A stretch of DNA of 64,000 bases from Gallionellaceae bacterium. GTDB taxonomy: Bacteria > Pseudomonadota > Gammaproteobacteria > Burkholderiales > Thiobacillaceae. The position numbers and the translations under genes are program-made. Below are positions 61,672 through 64,000 of this stretch, piece after piece (the stretch's first letter is position 1; each line of letters opens with the position of its first letter). The DNA lies in the NCBI GenBank assembly GCA_028714735.1, contig JAQTLU010000002.1:307169-371168 (forward strand), written 5' to 3'. Below the pieces are notes generated by a model. The model saw only the letters and a program-made list of their open reading frames with translations. It was not told the origin of the DNA and made no database searches.

Positions 61672-62745
61672 TCAGAAGCGGATCTGAGCGGAGGCGTTCA
61701 GGCTGCTGCGGCCACCGCGCCAGTTGTCGATGTGGTACTTGGTGAAGGGCAGACCGGTCTTCTCGAAGAAGGCGGGCCAACCGATACGGTCGATCCAGTC
61801 GTTCATCCGTTCCCACGGACGGCCGTCGGCCTTGTAGGTCGCCAGGATATTCTTGACGATCTCGGACACTTCAGGCCAGCGCGGCGGGTTGTTCGGGATG
61901 CCGGCAGCGACCAGTTTGTGGAAGGTCGGCTTGGAACGGGCGTTGGAGTTCTTGCCGCCGACCCAGATGGCGAACTTGGAATGCTCGGGGTCGTTGATCT
62001 GCATCGGGGGGCACGGGGGGAAGCAGGCGCCGCAGCAGATGCACTTCTTCTCGTCGACTTCCAGGGAGGGCTTGCCGTTCACCAGGGCGGGGCGGATGGC
62101 CGCGACCGGGCAGCGGGCGACCACGGAAGGACGCTCGCAGACGTTGGCGACCAGATCATGGTTGATCTTGGGCGGCTTGGTGTGCTGGATGACGATGGCG
62201 ATGTCGGCCTGGCCGCCGCAGTTGATCTCGCAGCAGGAGGTGGACAGCTTGACCCGGTTGGGCATCTCGCACTTGACGAATTCGTCATGCAGTTCGTCCA
62301 TCAGGGCCTTCACGGCGCCGGAGGCGTCGGTGCCGGGGATGTCGCAGTGCAGCCAGCCCTGGGTGTGGGCGATCATGGACACCGAGTTGGCGGTACCGCC
62401 GATCGGGAAGCCGTTGTCGTTCAGGGCCTTGATCAGGGGTTCGACCTTGGCCTGGTCGGCCACCATGTACTCGATGTTGGAACGGGTGGTAAAGCGAACA
62501 AAGCCGTCGGCGAACTGGTCGGCCAGGTCGGCCAGCTTGCGGATGGTGTAGTGGTCCATCTGGCGCTGGGTGCCGGCCTTGACGGTCCAGATTTCGTCGC
62601 CGCTTTCGGCGCGGTGATAGAGCACGCCCGGCTTCGGATGGGAGTGAAAGGTCCACTTGCCATAGTTCTTGGCCATGACGGGGTGCATGTAGGGCATCGG
62701 ATCCGGAGCGCCGGATTCGATAGTCTCGTGTGTACGTTCTGCCAT
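61672..62745 (-). CDS. dsrB: Reverse dissimilatory sulfite reductase beta subunit
   Basis: DsrB forms the alpha2beta2 siroheme enzyme with DsrA and here oxidises DsrC-bound sulfur to sulfite. The 357-residue protein has the siroheme-side cysteines STSCCEINCGGQ and ARCPVAAI, and the ferredoxin domain CICCGACFPPCPPMQI. GGAGAC precedes the ATG at 62745; the frame start at 62757 adds four residues. A hairpin lies in the gap to dsrA. Confidence 0.96.
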   Translation of the reverse strand: MAERTHETIESGAPDPMPYMHPVMAKNYGKWTFHSHPKPGVLYHRAESGDEIWTVKAGTQRQMDHYTIRKLADLADQFADGFVRFTTRSNIEYMVADQAKVEPLIKALNDNGFPIGGTANSVSMIAHTQGWLHCDIPGTDASGAVKALMDELHDEFVKCEMPNRVKLSTSCCEINCGGQADIAIVIQHTKPPKINHDLVANVCERPSVVARCPVAAIRPALVNGKPSLEVDEKKCICCGACFPPCPPMQINDPEHSKFAIWVGGKNSNARSKPTFHKLVAAGIPNNPPRWPEVSEIVKNILATYKADGRPWERMNDWIDRIGWPAFFEKTGLPFTKYHIDNWRGGRSSLNASAQIRF

Positions 62746-62808
62746 TCTTGTCTCCAACTAGGTGAGATCAGAAAACATTAAGATGCTTGTATCCGCTATC
62801 TTCTGCCG

Positions 62809-62835
62809 CCCTGACGGGCATCATGCCCGTCAGGG
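62809..62835. other. Intercistronic hairpin between dsrA and dsrB
   Basis: CCCTGACGGGCAT (62809-62821) and ATGCCCGTCAGGG (62823-62835) are perfect reverse complements with one base between, giving a very stable stem. It begins 18 bases behind the dsrA stop. There is no T run, so it more likely protects the dsrA message or marks a processing site than terminates. Confidence 0.8.
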
Positions 62836-62852
62836 TCAGGCGACCATGGAGC

Positions 62853-64000
62853 TCAGGCGGCAGCCTTGCGCTCGTTCCACTTCTCCACTTCCTCGTCCCA
62901 GCCGTCCATGCGGACGTAGGGGTTGGAACGCGGATGGCTGATCATGTTGGGATCGACCGGGATGTCGAGGCCTTCCAGGAAGTTGACCAGGCCGATACGC
63001 TCGATCATCTCGCCGGTGCGCTCATGTTCGAGGGCGTTTTCGGCGAAGAAGTCCAGGATGTTGCGGGACAGGTCGTTCAGCTTCTCGAAATCGTCGTCGG
63101 ATTCCAACTTCATGAACGGGATGATCACGGTGCCCATGGAGGCGCCGATCTTCAGCACGCTCTTGCCACCGACCAGGATGGTGACACCCTTGTCCATGCC
63201 GGGCAGCAGGGCGCCGGGCATGACGTTCAGGCAATGCATGCAGCGCACGCAGTTGTGGTTGTCGATGGTGATGCAGTTGGCATCGGACACGGCCACCTTG
63301 GTGACGCCTTCGCCGGCGGCGGCGCCGTCGTTCTTGGTCAGCTGGATGGCGCGGGTCGGGCACATGTTGACGACCATGTTGATCAGGTCTTCAATGCTGT
63401 GGGCAGCCATCCAGTCACGGGCGATCTTCTCGTCGGCGCGGATGTTGTCACGCCAGGTGCCGATGGTGGCCATGTCGGAACGCTGGATGGAGTTCATGCA
63501 GTCGTTCGGGCAGCCGGAGAACTTGAACTTGAACTTGTACGGCAGGGACGGGCGGTGCATGTCGTCGATGTTGTTGTTGATGACGATGCGCAGGGCACGG
63601 GCCTCGTCATAACAGGACATCTCGCAGCGGGCGGCGCCGACGCAGGACATCGAGGTGCGCAGGGCCGGGCCGGCGCCACCGAGGTCGAAGCCCATCTCGT
63701 TGAACTTGTCGAAGGAGCGCTGCACATCGGCGGTCTTGATGCCTTGCAGCATGATGTCGCCGGACTGGCCATGGAAGGCGATCAGGCCGGAACCACCGGT
63801 CTCCAGCCAGGCGTCGCACATCTGGCGCAGCAGGTCGGAGGTGTAGTGCATGCCGGCGGGAGGCTGGATGCGCAGGGTGTGGAACTCGGAGCACTCGGGG
63901 AATTTCGGGGTGCCGTCGGCATTCTTCAGTTCGGTGAAACGGGGGATCACGCCACCGCCGTAACCGATCACACCTACGGTGCCGCCCTTCCAGTAGCCGA
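62853..64000 (-). CDS. dsrA: Reverse dissimilatory sulfite reductase alpha subunit, 5' end outside window
   Basis: About 382 C-terminal codons of DsrA are visible; the open frame continues past the right edge (upstream residues read YWKGGTVGVIGYGGG). The catalytic siroheme-4Fe-4S ligands are CVGAARC (C-x5-C) and CPNDC (C-x3-C), and the ferredoxin insert has NCVRCMHCLNVMPGALLPG. It is the first gene of the dsr run and its promoter lies outside the window. With dsrEFH next to it, the enzyme is assigned to the oxidative direction. Confidence 0.96.
   Translation of the reverse strand, partial: GYWKGGTVGVIGYGGGVIPRFTELKNADGTPKFPECSEFHTLRIQPPAGMHYTSDLLRQMCDAWLETGGSGLIAFHGQSGDIMLQGIKTADVQRSFDKFNEMGFDLGGAGPALRTSMSCVGAARCEMSCYDEARALRIVINNNIDDMHRPSLPYKFKFKFSGCPNDCMNSIQRSDMATIGTWRDNIRADEKIARDWMAAHSIEDLINMVVNMCPTRAIQLTKNDGAAAGEGVTKVAVSDANCITIDNHNCVRCMHCLNVMPGALLPGMDKGVTILVGGKSVLKIGASMGTVIIPFMKLESDDDFEKLNDLSRNILDFFAENALEHERTGEMIERIGLVNFLEGLDIPVDPNMISHPRSNPYVRMDGWDEEVEKWNERKAAA

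Overview
The window looks like a chromosomal segment of a GC-rich, motile, sulfur-oxidising betaproteobacterium of the Thiobacillus/Sulfuritortus/Sulfuricella kind. The strongest evidence is a nearly complete reverse dissimilatory sulfite reductase (rDsr) locus, dsrABEFHCMKLJOP plus dsrN, dsrR and cysG, in the order known from sulfur oxidisers. It carries dsrE, dsrF and dsrH and no dsrD, which marks the oxidative type. The species is inferred only from gene content and style; I ran no search.

Layout. 1-4080 (minus): xseB-ispA-dxs-folE2, with a perfect 127-bp tandem duplication of the folE2 3' end at the window edge. 4129-10619 (plus): a promoter and tandem glycine riboswitch drive lipA-gcvT-gcvH-gcvPA-tpx-gcvPB-dgkA. 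10620-12280: a small accessory island with a secreted protein of unknown function and what I read as a Tse2/Tsi2-like toxin-immunity pair. 12281-18408: tex, then divergently a c-di-GMP-I riboswitch in front of a DUF1631 gene and an EAL-like/HDOD gene. 18420-24350 (minus): two periplasmic thioredoxins, TolC-type channel, membrane-fusion protein, Y-family polymerase and mutY, preceded by a UPF0114 gene. 24407-25921: a PilZ-like protein. 26043-27255: a second accessory patch with a Tae4/Tai4-like amidase effector-immunity pair beside a truncated integron integrase. 27310-35219 (minus): flagellar operon flhB-flhA-flhF-flhG-fliA-motC-motD. 35325-41418: a large alpha-repeat protein of unknown function, a cytochrome c behind a class II FNR-type promoter, a chemoreceptor, murI-queG, and divergent tsaE. 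41382-49620: amiC, a NarX/NarL-like two-component pair, an M23 peptidase, an HDAC-family deacetylase, and a divergent acyl-CoA synthetase/GNAT protein. 49676 to the end (minus): cysG-dsrR-dsrN and, behind an intrinsic terminator, dsrA to dsrP, with dsrA cut by the right edge.

How the genes work together. rDsr releases sulfite from stored or imported sulfur; DsrEFH and DsrC carry the sulfur, DsrL and DsrMKJOP handle electrons, and CysG plus DsrN provide the siroheme(amide). The glycine cleavage cluster bundles the lipoyl synthase needed by GcvH under one glycine sensor. Several genes point to c-di-GMP control of the surface or motile state next to the flagellar operon.

The least explained structure is a set of four intercistronic elements (6756-6846, 28088-28163, 51130-51198, 60008-60078). 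Each is built from direct repeats of its own seven-base word followed by inverted copies of that word, each lies inside an operon, and three abut a start codon that lacks a clear ribosome binding site.
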